Below, piece by piece: positions 44,525-57,265 of a DNA stretch of 64,000 nt (within the stretch, counting starts at the first letter, position 1; every line of letters starts with the position of its first letter). The stretch lies in contig CATIUR010000005.1 in assembly GCA_949592205.1 (NCBI GenBank), positions 134,065,277 through 134,129,276 of the forward strand. The letters run 5' to 3'. Source of the DNA: Helichrysum umbraculigerum (lineage: Eukaryota; Streptophyta; Magnoliopsida; Asterales; Asteraceae). The position numbers and the translations under genes are program-made. The notes beneath the pieces are model-generated. The model saw only the letters and a program-made list of their open reading frames with translations. It ran no database searches and was not told where the DNA came from.

Positions 44525-47500
44525 TTAATTCAAATTCATCTCCAAATCATGTTTGGAATCTCTTACATCACCATAATACTTCTTTAACCTACTTCCATTG
44601 ACCTTGAAAGTTTTTCCAGAATGTCCTTGTAAATCAACAGCACCAAATGGATAAACTTTCTCAACTACAAAAGTTCCAGTCCAGCGTGTCTTCAACTTAC
44701 CAGGAAATAAATGTAACCGAGAACTATACAATAGAACTTTGTCACCTTTTTCAAACGTATGATTCGACTTAAGACGAGCATCATGCCATTTCTTCGTTCT
44801 TTCCTTGAACATTCTCGAATTATCATAAGCATTCATTCTTAACTCTTCCAACTCAGTTAGCTGTGCCATTCTTTCTTTTCCAGCTAATTGCTCATCCAGA
44901 TTGCACTGCTTAATAGCCCAATATGCCTTATGTTCCAATTCAAAAGGCAAATGACAAGCCTTCCCATAAACTAGGCGATAAGTTGTCATTCCAATTGATG
45001 ACTTAAAAGCTGTTCGTGCCGCCCATAAAGCATCATCCAACTTATATGACCAATTTTTAGGGTTTCCTTCAACTGAACGTTCTAAAATACGCTTCAACCC
45101 TCTATTGATTACTTCTACTTGACCACTCGTCCGTGGATGATAAGCAGTTGAAAACTTGTGGTTAACTCCATACTTTCGCAGCACTTTTTCCAATTGAGCA
45201 TTTGTGAAATGCGTCCCTCGATCACTAATTAAAGCTTTCGGTGTTCCAAAACGTGAAAATAGCTGCTTCAGAAACTTCACCACAACTCTAGCATCATTCG
45301 TGGGTAATGCTTTTGCTTCATCCCACTTAGAAACATAATCCATAGCCACAATGATGTATTTATTTCCATTGCTAGGTGGAAACGGTCCCATAAAGTCTAT
45401 TCCCCAGACATCAAAAATCTCACTTACCATAATTGGACTTTGCAACATTTCATCCTTCTTAGAAATTCTCCCGGTACGCTGGCATGCATCACACTCCTTC
45501 ACATACTTAAATGCATCCTTATAAATGGTTGGCCAGTAAAAACCTACCTCAAACACTTTTCTTGCAGTGTAATTAGGACCATGATGTCCTCCAGACGGAC
45601 CATCATGACAATGCTCTAAGATTATGTCGCATACTTCTCCAGCTACACACCTTCAAACAATTCCATCAGCACACTGTTTGAACAAGTACGGGTCTTCCCA
45701 GAAATAATATCGCAAAGACGAGAAAAATCTCTTTCTTTGATTGAAATCCAATCCTGACGGAAGAGTGTTTGTAACTAGGAAGTTTGCAATATCAGCGAAC
45801 CATGGAAATTCATTCAAAATTGCCTTCAACAAGCTTTCATCAGGGAATTTATCTTGAATCTCTGTTTCGTCTAACTTATCCAGCTTCTGATTTTCTAATC
45901 GAGATAAATGATCGGCTGCCAGATTTTCAGCTCCCTTCTTGTCTCTAATCTCTATATCATACTCCTGCAACAACAAAATCCACCACAACAACCTTGGCTT
46001 TGCATATTGTTTGTTAAACAAATATCATAGTGCCGAATGGTCGGTGAACACTACCGTCTTTGACAAAACCAAGTAAGATTGGAATTTATCAAACGCAAAA
46101 ACAACAGCAAGCAATTCCTTCTCAGTCGTGGTGTAATTCTCCTGCGCACTTGTCAAAGTCTTGCTTGCGTAATAAATAGGTTGAAACTTCTTATCAACCC
46201 TCTGGCCTAAAACTGCTCCAACAGCATAGTCACTGGCATCACACATCAACTAAAATGGGAGATCCCAATTCGAACTTATCATAATCGGCGCGGATACCAA
46301 CTTCTCCTTTAAAAGATTGAACGCATCTTGGCATTCCCTTGAAAATTCAAACTTAGCATCTTTCTCCAACAACTTGTTCATCGGACGAGCTATCTTTGAG
46401 AAATCCTTGATGAATCTTCTATAAAACCCAGCATGTCCTAAGAAACTTCGTATTCCTTTAACATTCGTTGGATGAGGTAGCTTTGCTATGGCCTCAATCT
46501 TGGCTTGATCAACTTCATTACCAGCACTTGATATTTTATGCCTTAAAACAACTCCTTCAAGTACCATAAAATGGCACTTTTCCCAATTTAAGACTAGATT
46601 TGAACTTTCACACCTCTGCAACATCCTCTTCAGATTTGCCAAACACTTATCAAACGAATTTCCGAAAACAGAAAAATCATCCATGAATATTTCCATGCTG
46701 TCTTCCACCATATCATGAAAAATCACCATCATGCATCACTGAAATGTTGTGGGTGCATTACACAAACCGAAAGGCATCCTTCTATAAGCAAAAGTTCCGA
46801 ATGGACAGGTGAAAGTAGTCTTGTCTTGATCATTAGCATCTATCGGAATCTGGAAGTATCCGGAAAAACCATCTAAAAAGCAATAATACTCTTTTCCAGC
46901 TAGACGTTCGAGCATCTGATCAATAAACGGCAAAGGAAAGTGATCTTTGCATGTCGCATCGTTCAACTTCCTATAATCGATACAGACTCTCCATCCAGTG
47001 ACAGTTCTCGTGAGGATTAAGTCGTTTTTCTCATTAACAACCACTGTCATACCTCCTTTCTTGGGCACAACATGAATGGGACTAACCCAAGGACTATCAG
47101 AAATCGGGTATATCAATCCAGAATCCAACAACTTAATGATTTCCTTCCTCACTACATCCGTAACCTTAGGATTCAACTGTCTCAATGGTTGCACAACCGG
47201 TTTGAAATCAGATTCCATGAGGATCTTGTGCGTGCAATATGATGGGTTGATTCCCTTGATATCACCAATCGTCCATGCTATAGCATGCTTATGTTCCTTC
47301 AGAACTTTCAGCAGTCTTTCTTTCTCGGTTGCAGATAACTGAGATGAAATGATAACCGGTAGGTCCGACTCTCCTTGCAAGTAGGCATATTCCAAATGGG
47401 TCGGTAGATCCTTTAGTTCTAACTTTGGTGGTTCTTCAAAAGAAGATTTAACTGCCAACATCTCCTTTCTAGAACATGGAATCCCATGCATAGTGATGCT

Positions 47501-50062
47501 AGTCTCTTTTTTGACTAAAATACCATCAATCTCAACCGACTCTTCGCTCTCTATCGGCTGATTTTCATCACTCTCTAACTCCTCATCACTCGCAAATTCT
47601 AGCTCCTCAAGCAACTTATCAAATTCTTCAATATCTCGAATTGCTTCTATGCTTCCCGTCCATCCTTCAAGAATCATGGGATCAAGGTCTTCGTCTTCCA
47701 TGAGACTTTGAAGGAATTCTTCATCATCAGTCATTTCTCTAGCACTCACAAAGTAACAAGTATCATCAACTGCAGCAGGGTATTGCATTGACTTGTTGAC
47801 ATCAAACACTACTTCATCATCTCCTACCCTTAAAGTGATCTTCCTATCATGAACATCAATCAATGCCCTCGCAGTGGCTAGAAAGGGTCTTCCCAAAATG
47901 ATAGGTACCTTAGAATCTTCTACCATGTCCAGAATCACGAAATCGCAAGGGAAAACAAACCTATCAACCTTAACTAACACATTCTTGATCATACCCTTAA
48001 GGTACTGGACTGAACGATCTGCTAACTCAATGCACATTCTAATTGGCTTTGGTTCTCCCAACTTGAGTCTAGCATACATTGTATAAGGCATTATTGATAT
48101 GCTTGCCCCCAAGTCAGCTAATGCATGAGTGAGGTCTAAACTTCCAATCAGGCAAGGAAGAGTAATACTCCGTGGGTCCTTCATCTTTGGCGGAAGTTTA
48201 TTTTGCATAACTGCTGAGCATCTCTCGTTCATTGTTACCATGGTTGCCTCCATCAGCTTGCTCTTGTTGGTTAAAAGTTCCTTCAGATACTTTGCATACT
48301 TGGGTATTTGGGCAATCGCCTCCACGAATGGGATGTTAATGTGCAGTTGCTTCAGATTCTCTAGAAACTGGTGGTATTGAGCATCATCCTTCCCTCTTCT
48401 CAAAGCTGCTGGATAAGGTGGCGGCGGTGCATGATCCTTAGCATATTGCCTATCTCTTGCAATTTGGTCAGCCTCAGTGTCCATCATAGGACTTTCAACA
48501 ACTTTTACTTCCTTTTCCTTCTCAGGTAAGGGTTGGGAAACAGTTTTCTTCTTGACACCCGAATCCTCATGAATTCGTCCACTTCTGGTGATCACAGCCT
48601 TAGCTTGATCACGTGGATTGGTTTCCGTGTATCCAGAAAGATTTCCAGGAAATCTCTCTTGAAGAACTTTAGCGATGTTAGAAATATTCCCTTCAATCTG
48701 CTTGATTGCAGCCCCTTGATTTCTCAATGTCGCATCAATGGCATCCATCCTTTGTCCAGAACTGGTAATGAATTTCTCATTTGAGGTAAGAAACTTTCCC
48801 ATCATCTCTTCTAAGTTGGTTTGTTTATCTGTTGATGGTCCAGCTTGTTGATCCTTGGTGTAAAAACCTGGTTGAGTTTGGCGAAACTGACGCCCTCCAT
48901 CTTGGTATGGTCTCCTGAAGAAGTTTCCACCGCCCTGGCGGTATGGTGCTTGAGCTTCCCCATACTTAACTTCCTTAGTTGCTTCTCCCGTTTTTATCTC
49001 GGGGCAATCCTTCACTAAATGGCTTCCTCCACAGTTGTCGCATCCCACTTGGATAGCATGGACAGTCTCGGTAACTTTTTTAATATCTCTGCCCATGTTG
49101 TCCAGCTTAGCGGTGATGGCTGCAAACCCATCTTCATCATTCACAGACCTCTTCCGTCTAGAAGTACCATCATCCCATAACTGAGAGTGTTTCGCTTGGT
49201 CGCGAATGGCAGTCAAAGCATCACGAGGGATCTTCTTGGGAATAGGCCATTGGGAATCCAGTTGCTGTCTCGTGGCACGATCCACTCCTTTATAGAAAAT
49301 ACTCACGATTTGCTGATCGTTCAGGTCGTGCTGCGGGCACTTATGCATCAGCTCCTTATATCTCTTCCAAGCTTGGTGTAGTGACTCATCCATTTCTTGC
49401 TTGAAATTTCTGATCTCGTCAATCATCTTTGAAGTTTTGGAAGGAGGACAATACATCTTAAGAAACTTCATGCGAAGATCTTCCCATGTTGTGATGGACC
49501 CAGCTGGTTCGTTCTGAATCCATCTTTTAGCAGCTCCCTTGAGTGTGATAGGGAAAACTCTGAGCATGACTTGATCGCGTGTGATGTTCGGAACGTTGAA
49601 CATATCGGCTATCTCCACGATCCTTTCCACATGATCGTTAGCATCTTCCCTTTCTTCTCCACAGAACGGATTCTCCCTAAGCTCCTTGAGGAACTGTCCT
49701 TTGATTTCAAACTCCACATCTTGCGCAATTGCCGACCTTACTACTCCAGTGCCACGGTCATTACGCATCCGACTCGAATACTCTTCGAGAGTTATGTTTG
49801 CGATATCTTCTGCCATTATGTTATCGGGTTGATCGTTAAAAAGGAATCGTAGGCTCTCTCCGAAATCGCCTTCTAGATACGAACGGTAGTTTCTGGTTCG
49901 TGGGGTAAAAAGGTTATTGGTAAAAACCTCGAAATCGTCGCTAAGAAATGTGTTGATTAACGGCGAGTTTGGTGGTGCGGAAGAAGCGCGTCTTCTTTGG
50001 TGAAATATGCGTTCGGTTTCTTCAAAAGGGTCGGTTGGATCTGGAACAGTTGATCGGGTCAT
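44525..50062 (-). pseudogene. D gag-pol (Athila), one frame with four premature stops
   Basis: It runs from the ATG at 50062 (MTRSTVPDPTDPF) to TAA at 44525-44527, 1845 codons in one frame. Order: gag (FLKELRENPFCGEERED; knuckle CDNCGGSHLVKDC near 49040); protease ADLGAS near 48115; RT (CIDYRKLNDA near 46975, FMDDFSVFG near 46690); RNase H (CDASDYAVG, FTDHSAL); integrase (zinc-binding cysteines CDACQ near 45490; GIDFMGPFP, ISDRGTHF and SGQVEVINRG giving D, D, E); C-terminal part with RWTGTFVVEKV. Stops: TGA 46736-46738 (RT), TAG 46250-46252, TGA 46025-46027 (RNase H), TGA 45653-45655 (before integrase). The first, third and fourth fit CGA to TGA. No chromodomain and no envelope-like frame. 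Confidence 0.93.
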
Positions 50063-50230
50063 AAACTCCTGTAACGTACTTGACAAGTCAGCAGAACAGG
50101 CTACCCTACTACCTAATTATAAACTAAAGTGAAAAGGAAATTAACTAAATAAAATACCAAACAAATAATAAACTAACTAAAAGTAATAAACAAAAGACAA
50201 CTTCCAATTTATTTAATTAAAACAAACCGC
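50063..50230 (-). mobile_element. D leader
   Basis: Short AT-rich leader between PBS and gag. Nothing else is seen in it. Confidence 0.7.
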
Positions 50231-50248
50231 TCCCCGGCAGCGGCGCCA
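50231..50248 (-). other. D primer-binding site (tRNA-Asp type)
   Basis: The minus strand reads TGGCGCCGCTGCCGGGGA, identical to the PBS of G. Confidence 0.88.
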
Positions 50249-50254
50249 AAAACT

Positions 50255-51726
50255 TGATGCTGTGTAAACGGGCTTTAGTTTTAAAAATGGAAATTACTTA
50301 ACTTACTACACACAACACAAGAAAGAATACCTGATCATATATAGTATAGCTTAGTAAGTCCGAGTCGAACATAGGGAACGGATGTCAATCTTAACAAATT
50401 GGAAATTAATACAATTAATTAAAGCAGTAGAAAGTGGGGACGTTTTAGTTCCGATCGAACAATTGATAAACAATTATAAAAGAAATGATTTATTAACTAA
50501 AAAAACAAAATATAAAATAAAGGAATAGTAAAATGACTTAATTAAATAAAGATTTAATTCAAATGATAAAAGAAATGCATTTTCTTAGATTACTTTCATT
50601 AAAATCTGGAAATCATGTTATTTAGAATGCTCACGTATGGATTTTATTGTGCTATAACAATTGTATCAATCTTCCTTACAAGATAAATTGAATTAACACA
50701 ATTAAGAAAGACATGAAGTTGTTTTCAACCTGCTAACAGTTCAATTTAACGTTGCCCACCTAATTGTGTTTTATATTAATTCAACACCGTCTATGTGATT
50801 TATCCTTATAACTTGAATCAACAAAGTCTATAACTATTTCTAGTTATCTCGTTCTTGAATAATTATTACCAATTATTAACCCTAACCCGTCAAACTCAAT
50901 CTATTTGGTGATAATTATCGATTAAAACCAACAATCATCAATAATCTTATAATCAAAAGGAATTCAATCTCAATCAATCATAAAACCACGTTAGGTAATT
51001 AATAATATTCACTCAATAACCAAGGTTCAATGAATAAACACATAAACTTGAATAAAATCCAATACGATTCGCAATTTTAATAATCAATCCATCATTATAG
51101 TATTATCATCTAAGCAAATGCAATAAAAACTTAGCCACTCATATTATAACAGAAAATCAGATTCGAAATCAACATCATAATCATAATCGAATGAAAGAAA
51201 GTAATGAATTCGAACCGAAATAATGAAATAACGATTGAACGAACGAAAGTCTTTGATTCTTTAAGCTTCAATCCCTTCAAAAGCCTCTGGAATTAAGGTT
51301 TTTATTCAGAGAAAACGTCTGGAGAAAAGTGGTGTGAGTTATTTTCAAAATGAGAGCAAAATGAACTTTTTAGGGTTTCTGCCGAGGCAATCCATACGCC
51401 GTATGGATTGAAAAGCCTATGGGCTTCAACCCGCGTATTCTGGCGGCCCGGCTCACAACATCCATACGTCGTATGGATTCCATACGCCGTATGGATTCCT
51501 TTTTCCAACTTTTTCAGCCTTCGACCACCTATTCTTCACACTTCTCATTTTAACTTCTTTTCTTCAATTCTCGCACGTTTTCAGCTTCTATTCCGATTCA
51601 AACTCCAGATAATTCCTAAATGCAAATATGAACGAAATGAGTATCGAATTCAAATAAAATGCATAAGAAATTAATCAAACTAAGGGGTAATTAGCACTAT
51701 AAAATAGCACATTTTGGCGTTCATCA
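50255..51726 (-). mobile_element. D 5' LTR (right copy)
   Basis: 1472 bp, partner of 32155-33645, ending TTCATCA before the CCTTA duplication. It has three rather than four palindromes (51392-51494). Confidence 0.93.
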
Positions 51727-51759
51727 CCTTACGTACACTAAACTTATTTGCCACGGAAA

Positions 51760-52209
51760 ATGGCAACCACTCCTACCACTACGTCACCCGACACAGAAAA
51801 CGAAACTCAAACCTTACACACTACTGTGGAAACTTCCACGGTACCCGCTCGCCCAACCGTATCGGGCAACGACATAATCGAAGAGGACTCACTTGAGGAG
51901 AATCCATCTGAGGATTCGCCACCCAAACAAGTGATGCCTACTTCACCCTCTTCCTCCCGCTCTCGTTCAAATCATTCGGGAACACGTATGGAACTAGAAC
52001 CGCACGAGGATTCGTCACCTAGGCGCGTAACGTTTATTTCCTCTACTCCACACTCTTCCTCCCACTCGCGTAGTAGACAATCGGGATCGCGTGTGCTACA
52101 CACAACTAGAAAGACTGATAGACCACCTCGAACTAGACCTCACCATATCTATACTATTACTACTGACGACTGTTGTGGAGATGCAACTATTTTTGTTAAA
52201 CCTACGTAA
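51760..52209 (+). CDS. Ser/Arg/Thr-rich hypothetical frame of element C
   Basis: 149 residues from the ATG at 51760, whose context AAAATGGC is good for plants. I do not recognise a family. The N-terminus is Thr-rich (MATTPTTTSPDTENE), the middle acidic (EEDSLEENPSEDSP), followed by SSSRSRSNHSG, SPRRVTFIS and SHSRSRQSGSRV and a basic Pro/Arg stretch; no membrane segment. It lies where gag would begin in B but has no gag motifs. Related peptides occur in the leaders of E (PRRVTFIS, 40281-40472) and H (SSHSRQHP, around 60260-60370), while in B the stretch is interrupted. It may be leader sequence that happens to be open or an accessory frame; whether it is translated is unknown. Confidence 0.4.
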   Translation: MATTPTTTSPDTENETQTLHTTVETSTVPARPTVSGNDIIEEDSLEENPSEDSPPKQVMPTSPSSSRSRSNHSGTRMELEPHEDSSPRRVTFISSTPHSSSHSRSRQSGSRVLHTTRKTDRPPRTRPHHIYTITTDDCCGDATIFVKPT

Positions 52210-53053
52210 GTCAAAATTGTTCCTACCGCATGTTATATTAAAAACCTCTATCCCGATGGGTATATAAGAACCCCATCACTTTTTGTATAAAACCTTCGTA
52301 TTCGTCCGGATGTAACAATGCCCGGCATGTTATGTGAATAATGAATCAAATATATTATCTATAACTCGCTTTGATTGATTTTCTAAACTTTACTACCTTG
52401 CGCTAATTTATTTGTAGTACTACGATGTCACATATCACTCTAAACACGTCTGTGATGATCTAAATCCTCATACAAAATCTCATTCACTCTTTCATCTCCT
52501 TTCGTCTAGGGATACACCACTACGAGAATCAAAGGGAATTTCCGACGATTTACAATAACAAGAGTTTTCAACAGATTTCTACAAACTCAAGTTCTCAAAG
52601 AAATTTCACCGAACATCCATCCAGAATTATTTATAACTTCTAATATTCAACGAATTTTTGTTAAACAGAATTTTCAACGTGTTGTCAAGAGTTTTGAACG
52701 TATTTTGACTGACTCAAACTTTTCAACGAACTTTTCCCCATTTCCTTTCTCGATGCCATCTAAGAATTCTGTCAGAATCGTTACTATGAGAAACCCATTC
52801 ATATTCCTAATGCTACCAATTGAACTCTGATCTAACAAGGGGAGAAAAAGTGAAACAAGATCACTTCGGTAAGAAACCTACAGAAACCATAAAACAGAAA
52901 ACCAAGAACCTAGACCATGATGGCTTACCCGTCATCAAGGCCCGGTGAATCTCAAGACGAGGTCCTGAATTCACTTGTGGATAAGAAACTCAAATACGCT
53001 AGAAACACACACTTACTTTCTCACAGACCCCACACAGACCGTGACCACAAGCA
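52210..53053 (+). mobile_element. C internal, non-coding
   Basis: AT-rich, no recognisable coding sequence. It contains several TTTCAACG and TTCAACGAA words around 52560-52730 that look like a decayed short repeat. Confidence 0.6.
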
Positions 53054-53088
53054 AATTTCGGGACGAAATTCTTCTAACAAGTGGAGAA
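53054..53088 (+). promoter_or_regulatory. C pre-PPT hairpin and polypurine tract
   Basis: AATTTCGGGACGAAATT (53054-53070), then ACAAGTGGAGAA next to the 3' LTR at 53089. Confidence 0.85.
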
Positions 53089-56000
53089 TGTAACACCCGG
53101 CAAATTAGGTTAACTGTTAAACCTAAACGAAACCCTAACTACTTGTATTTAGTTTGTATTAGGCTAAATAATTGTAATTACATGTATATTTGAATATACA
53201 CTTACGTGATTATGTGTTTATCTATAATTGCGCAAAACGATCAGACAGAGTCCGACACAATACACGACGTTGGTGAAATCATTTCTATAAATAACTAAAA
53301 CTATTTTTAGAAGTTATTTATCATATATTATTATTTTTATATAATAGGACACGAAAAACCTAGACGTTTTATTTAAAACGTAACAAACACGGTAAAAACG
53401 CGCAAATCGAATTCGAAAACCAAACAAAAGTCAATAACTATTTTGACAACTCAAAATAAAGTATTTTAACAATACTTCAATGAAAAATAATCCCAAATAT
53501 ATTACGAATTAAAACGACTCAAAATAAAGTTAGGCGATTTAACGTTTTAACGAAAATAACGAGTAAACGACCAAAATACGTAACACAGTCTGGAAACTAA
53601 GCTGAAAAAATTTTTCAACCCCTATGGGCCCCCCAAAAATCTGTCTTCCTTCCCCATGTGCACCCATGTGCCCACCAACCCTTCCTTCCACTAGAAACTC
53701 ATGCATTCATGCAATGAGATCATTTCACACTTCACTCAATCTTCAACTCTCTCCATCATCTCTCTACACTCCCCCACCACTCTCTAAAAATCAGTCATAA
53801 GATCACCATATCACCACCCTATAACCACCATCTCACCACCATAAACCACCAAGAACCACCACTCAATTACTTAGCCATTCTTCAAGATTTTAGCAAGGAA
53901 TTGAAGCTCAAGAACATCTCATCTCAATTCTTTCCAATCATCTCCATTTTCATCATTGTGAGGACTTACTTCTACTCTCATATATGTCTATTTACCTGTT
54001 ATATGTTCATCTAACTTGTTTATGTCCAAAATCCTTGTTAAAATACGTTTTTACCAAACATATACAAAAAACACAGAATCTGTCCCAGAAAAATCTGTTT
54101 ACGAAAATGAGCATATCTTGAGTTCTAGGAAGAATTAGATAACGAATTTTTTTTTTAAAGTTGCGTATTGAAAAGAGCTACAACTTTCATGTTTTACACT
54201 TTTTCCAGAAATGTACATGATTTTCCCTACGAGTCGATTTATAGGACTGATCTGGAAGTTTTCGATAAAATTGTACGGTTCTTGCACGGAATTAATTAAA
54301 AATGTAAATGGACATCATAGAAGCTGAAATTTCTATGTTAGGATCTAGATTAGTAGAAGAACATCTGGTAAAAATTGTGAAGTTTGATTTGGACCAGAAG
54401 TAGGTGAAATCATGTGGCGTAACAAACCGACAAAAACCGAAACATTTAATCTTGAAGTTTTAAGATGCGTATTTAAAACCGACACCTCGAAATAACTCCG
54501 ACACAAACCGACAAGTTTTATAAACTTAATTAACTGAATTATATGGTTGGGTAAAAGTTTCGGGTCAAACCGAGTCGGTTTGACCAAGTCAACAAAAACG
54601 GCTCGGTGGCTAAAAACGACAAAACTTACTATTTTTGGAAAGTGGTAACAAAAATGGTTTTGGGTGACTTAGTTAGTAACTTGGACCAAAAACTAAACTT
54701 AGAAAGCTTCCCGAATTAGAAACCGACATATAAATTGGAAGTGTCTCAAGAAGTGACTAATAAAATCAGAAGTGACTCTATAAGTGACTCATAAAATCAG
54801 AAGTGACTCTATAAGTGACTTATAAAATCAGAAGTGACTCTATAAGTGACTCATAAATTGAGAAGTGACTCATAAAATCAGAAGTGACTCTATAAGTGAC
54901 TCATAAATTGAGAAGTGACTCATAAATCAGAAGTGACTCTATAAGTGACTCATAAATTGAGAAGTGACTCATAGTTTGACCAACCTTAACCAGTTTGACC
55001 AGGTTTGACCAGGTTTGACCAGTTTGACCAGGATTGACCAGTTTGACCAGGTTTGACCAGCTTTGACCAACGAGTTGACCAACTTTGACCTACGGTTTAA
55101 GGCTTATACAAACTAAAATAATCTATTTGCAACACACGATTTGTACTACTGAATAGTATACAACAAAACAAACTTGATAATAATGTCTAAATGAATTATT
55201 ATTACAAACTTTCACCAACGGGTCATACACGTTTTTGATAAACGAACTTGAATAACTTATTTGGACATACTAGTTGATGAACTAGCTCTAGGTGGACAAT
55301 AACCCTCCACCTACACGATTGGCTTAAGTGGACATTAACCCCCACTTATACAATCGCTATAGATGGTCTTATGAGACATCTACTTACACAACCTTATACG
55401 TTTAGGACGTTAGAGGGTTGCACACCGGCTTACTTGCTTATTTGATATTTGCTTGCTACCTGCTAAACACTGGTGAGTTTCATAGCCCCCTTTTTACTTG
55501 TTTTTGAACTGTTTTGGGGTGAGAATACATAGACAGAAACTTTTACAGTTTTTTACTTATGATTGCTAGAAACAGAAACAGAAACAGAACATATACTTAT
55601 TGCATGAGTTACTTTCTTTTCCACTAAGGCCAATACAATCATATAAATCTGTTGATGTACGCTTGCAATATTGTGGTAAAGCAATACAAAACGATATTGC
55701 GGTAAAGCAATACAAAACGATATTGCGGTAAAGCAATACAAAACGATATTGTGGTAAAGCAATACAAAACGATATTGAGGTAAAGCAATACAAAACAATA
55801 TTGCGGTAAAGCAATACAAAACGATATTGCGGTAAAGCAATACAAACATTTCGATATTGTGGTAAAGCATTACAAACTATTAATTCTTGTGATTTACAAA
55901 TACGATATTGGCAATACTAAACAGGACTATAGTATACAATACTATAGTATACAGAATCTTTATTATACAGAAACTTTGTTATGCAGAACTTGATTTCACA

Positions 56001-56502
56001 CAGAAACTGTTTTTACAGAACTTTATTACGCAGAACTTGACTTAACACAGAAACTCTGTTTTACAAAACTCTATTTTACAAACAGAAAACCTTATGTTTA
56101 CATGATTCCTTTACAGATTAAACCTATGAACTCACCAACTTTATGTTGACCCTTTTAGTATGTATTCTTAGGTTTACAGACGCAGTAGGACTACCCACAG
56201 GAAACAGGACAGTAGGATGCTTTTGGAAAGCATAACTCGAGTCGCATATTTTCAAACAGGAGATTTAAATTGCATTATGACATTTTGTATCAACGTTTAT
56301 GTATTAGAAATCTCTAGACTATTTTTGCGAACTCTAATATTTTGGGATAACAGTTGTAAACATTTGATTTATGAAATGTAATGTATTACAAACGTCTCAT
56401 ATAGAGGTCGTTTGCTTTAATCTTTGTGTTGTGATATTTGATTTGGTCGGCGCCCCCGTGACACCTCATACTTCCGCTGCCACGTGTTTCGGGGGTGCGA
56501 TA
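53089..56502 (+). mobile_element. C 3' LTR
   Basis: 3414 bp, uninterrupted, from TGTAACACCCGG to GGGGGTGCGATA. Module shared with B at about 54105-54214, minisatellites 54731-55090, GGTGAGT/AGCCCC module 55472-55523, eight-copy hairpin array 55664-55872, stem-loop 56136-56148. The ATCGC duplication follows. The open frame starting at 56371 runs from this LTR into G pol by chance. Confidence 0.93.
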
Positions 56503-56507
56503 ATCGC

Positions 56508-57265
56508 AATATTTCATGATATGGTAGAAGATTTCATGGAAGTATTTATGGACGATTTCTCGGTATTTGGTGATTCATTTGATTCTTGTTTAAAGAATTT
56601 ACAGAAGATGTTGCAGAGATGTGAAGGGGCAAATCTAGTTCTTAACTGGGAAAAATGTCACTTTATGGTTCGAGAAGGAATTGTTTTAGGTCATAAAATA
56701 TCCAAAATAGGAATTGAGGTAGATCAAGCGAAGATTGAAGCCATTTCAAAATTACCTTATCCTACAAATGTAAAAGGAATAAGGAGTTTTCTAGGACATG
56801 CTGGATTTTACCGGAGATTTATACCAGACTTTTCAAAAATAGCAAGACTGCTGAATCATTTGTTGGAAAAAGATGCAAAATTCGAATTTACAGACAAATA
56901 CAAACAATCGTTTGATACATTAAAAGAAAAGTTAGTATCTGCTCCAGTTATGACAGGTCCAAACTGGAATCTACCTTTTGAATTAATGTATGATGCTAGT
57001 GATTATGCGGTTGGAGCTGTTTTAGGGCAGAGAATTGATAAGAAGTTTAAGCCAATCTATTATGCCAGTAAGACATTAACAGATGCTCAGGAAAATTACA
57101 CAACTACGGAAAAGGAACTTCTGGCTGTGGTTTTTGCTTTCGATAAATTTTGTTCATATCTTGTCTTAACTAAAACTGTGGTTTATACTGACCATTCTGC
57201 TTTGAAGTATTTGTTTAATAAGCAGGATGCGCGCCCTCGTTTATTGCGATGGATGCTTTTATTGC
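56508..57265 (+). pseudogene. G pol, second part (RT catalytic box to RNase H)
   Basis: Continuation of the RT broken at 17381. FHDMVEDFMEVFMDDFSVFG holds the catalytic Asp pair (FMDD), then the RT thumb (GIRSFLGHAGFYRRFI) and RNase H (YDASDYAVGAVLGQ, TTEKELLAVVFAFDKF, YTDHSALKYLFNKQ). Similarity to D stops at RWMLLL (57247-57264). The frame then runs into sequence equivalent to the non-coding region after pol in D, so about 1.5 kb coding for the end of RNase H and all of integrase is deleted. Confidence 0.9.

Larger units (their letters stand above)
32155..51726 (-). mobile_element. D: Athila-type retrotransposon, near full length, split by E
   Basis: D is flanked by CCTTA at 32150-32154 and 51727-51731. 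LTRs: 32155-33645 (3') and 50255-51726 (5'), 1491 and 1472 bp; the 19-bp difference is one palindrome unit. The tRNA-Asp-type PBS is at 50231-50248 and the PPT is next to 33646. Gag-pol spans 44525-50062 with four in-frame stops. By eye the LTRs differ at about 27 positions (about 1.8%). No envelope-like frame follows pol. Confidence 0.93.
17382..56502 (+). mobile_element. C: non-autonomous LTR element with tRNA-Met PBS
   Basis: C is flanked by ATCGC at 17377-17381 and 56503-56507. LTRs start TGTAACACCCGG and end GGGGGTGCGACA (GATA in the 3' copy). They measure 3444 bp (17382-31848 without B and its target copy) and 3414 bp (53089-56502). The interior, without D, is only about 1.65 kb and has no gag or pol: PBS, leader, one Ser/Arg-rich reading frame, non-coding DNA, pre-PPT hairpin and PPT. 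The LTR start and leader resemble B and S, so B-type proteins could plausibly move it. It interrupts the RT of G just before the catalytic FMDD box. Confidence 0.9.

Noticed and set aside
47076..49852. Plus-strand frames opposite D gag-pol
   Set aside because: Antisense shadows without their own family features.
56371..56507. Start of a 369-codon gene at 56371
   Set aside because: This part is C LTR plus target duplication that happens to be in frame with the G RT.
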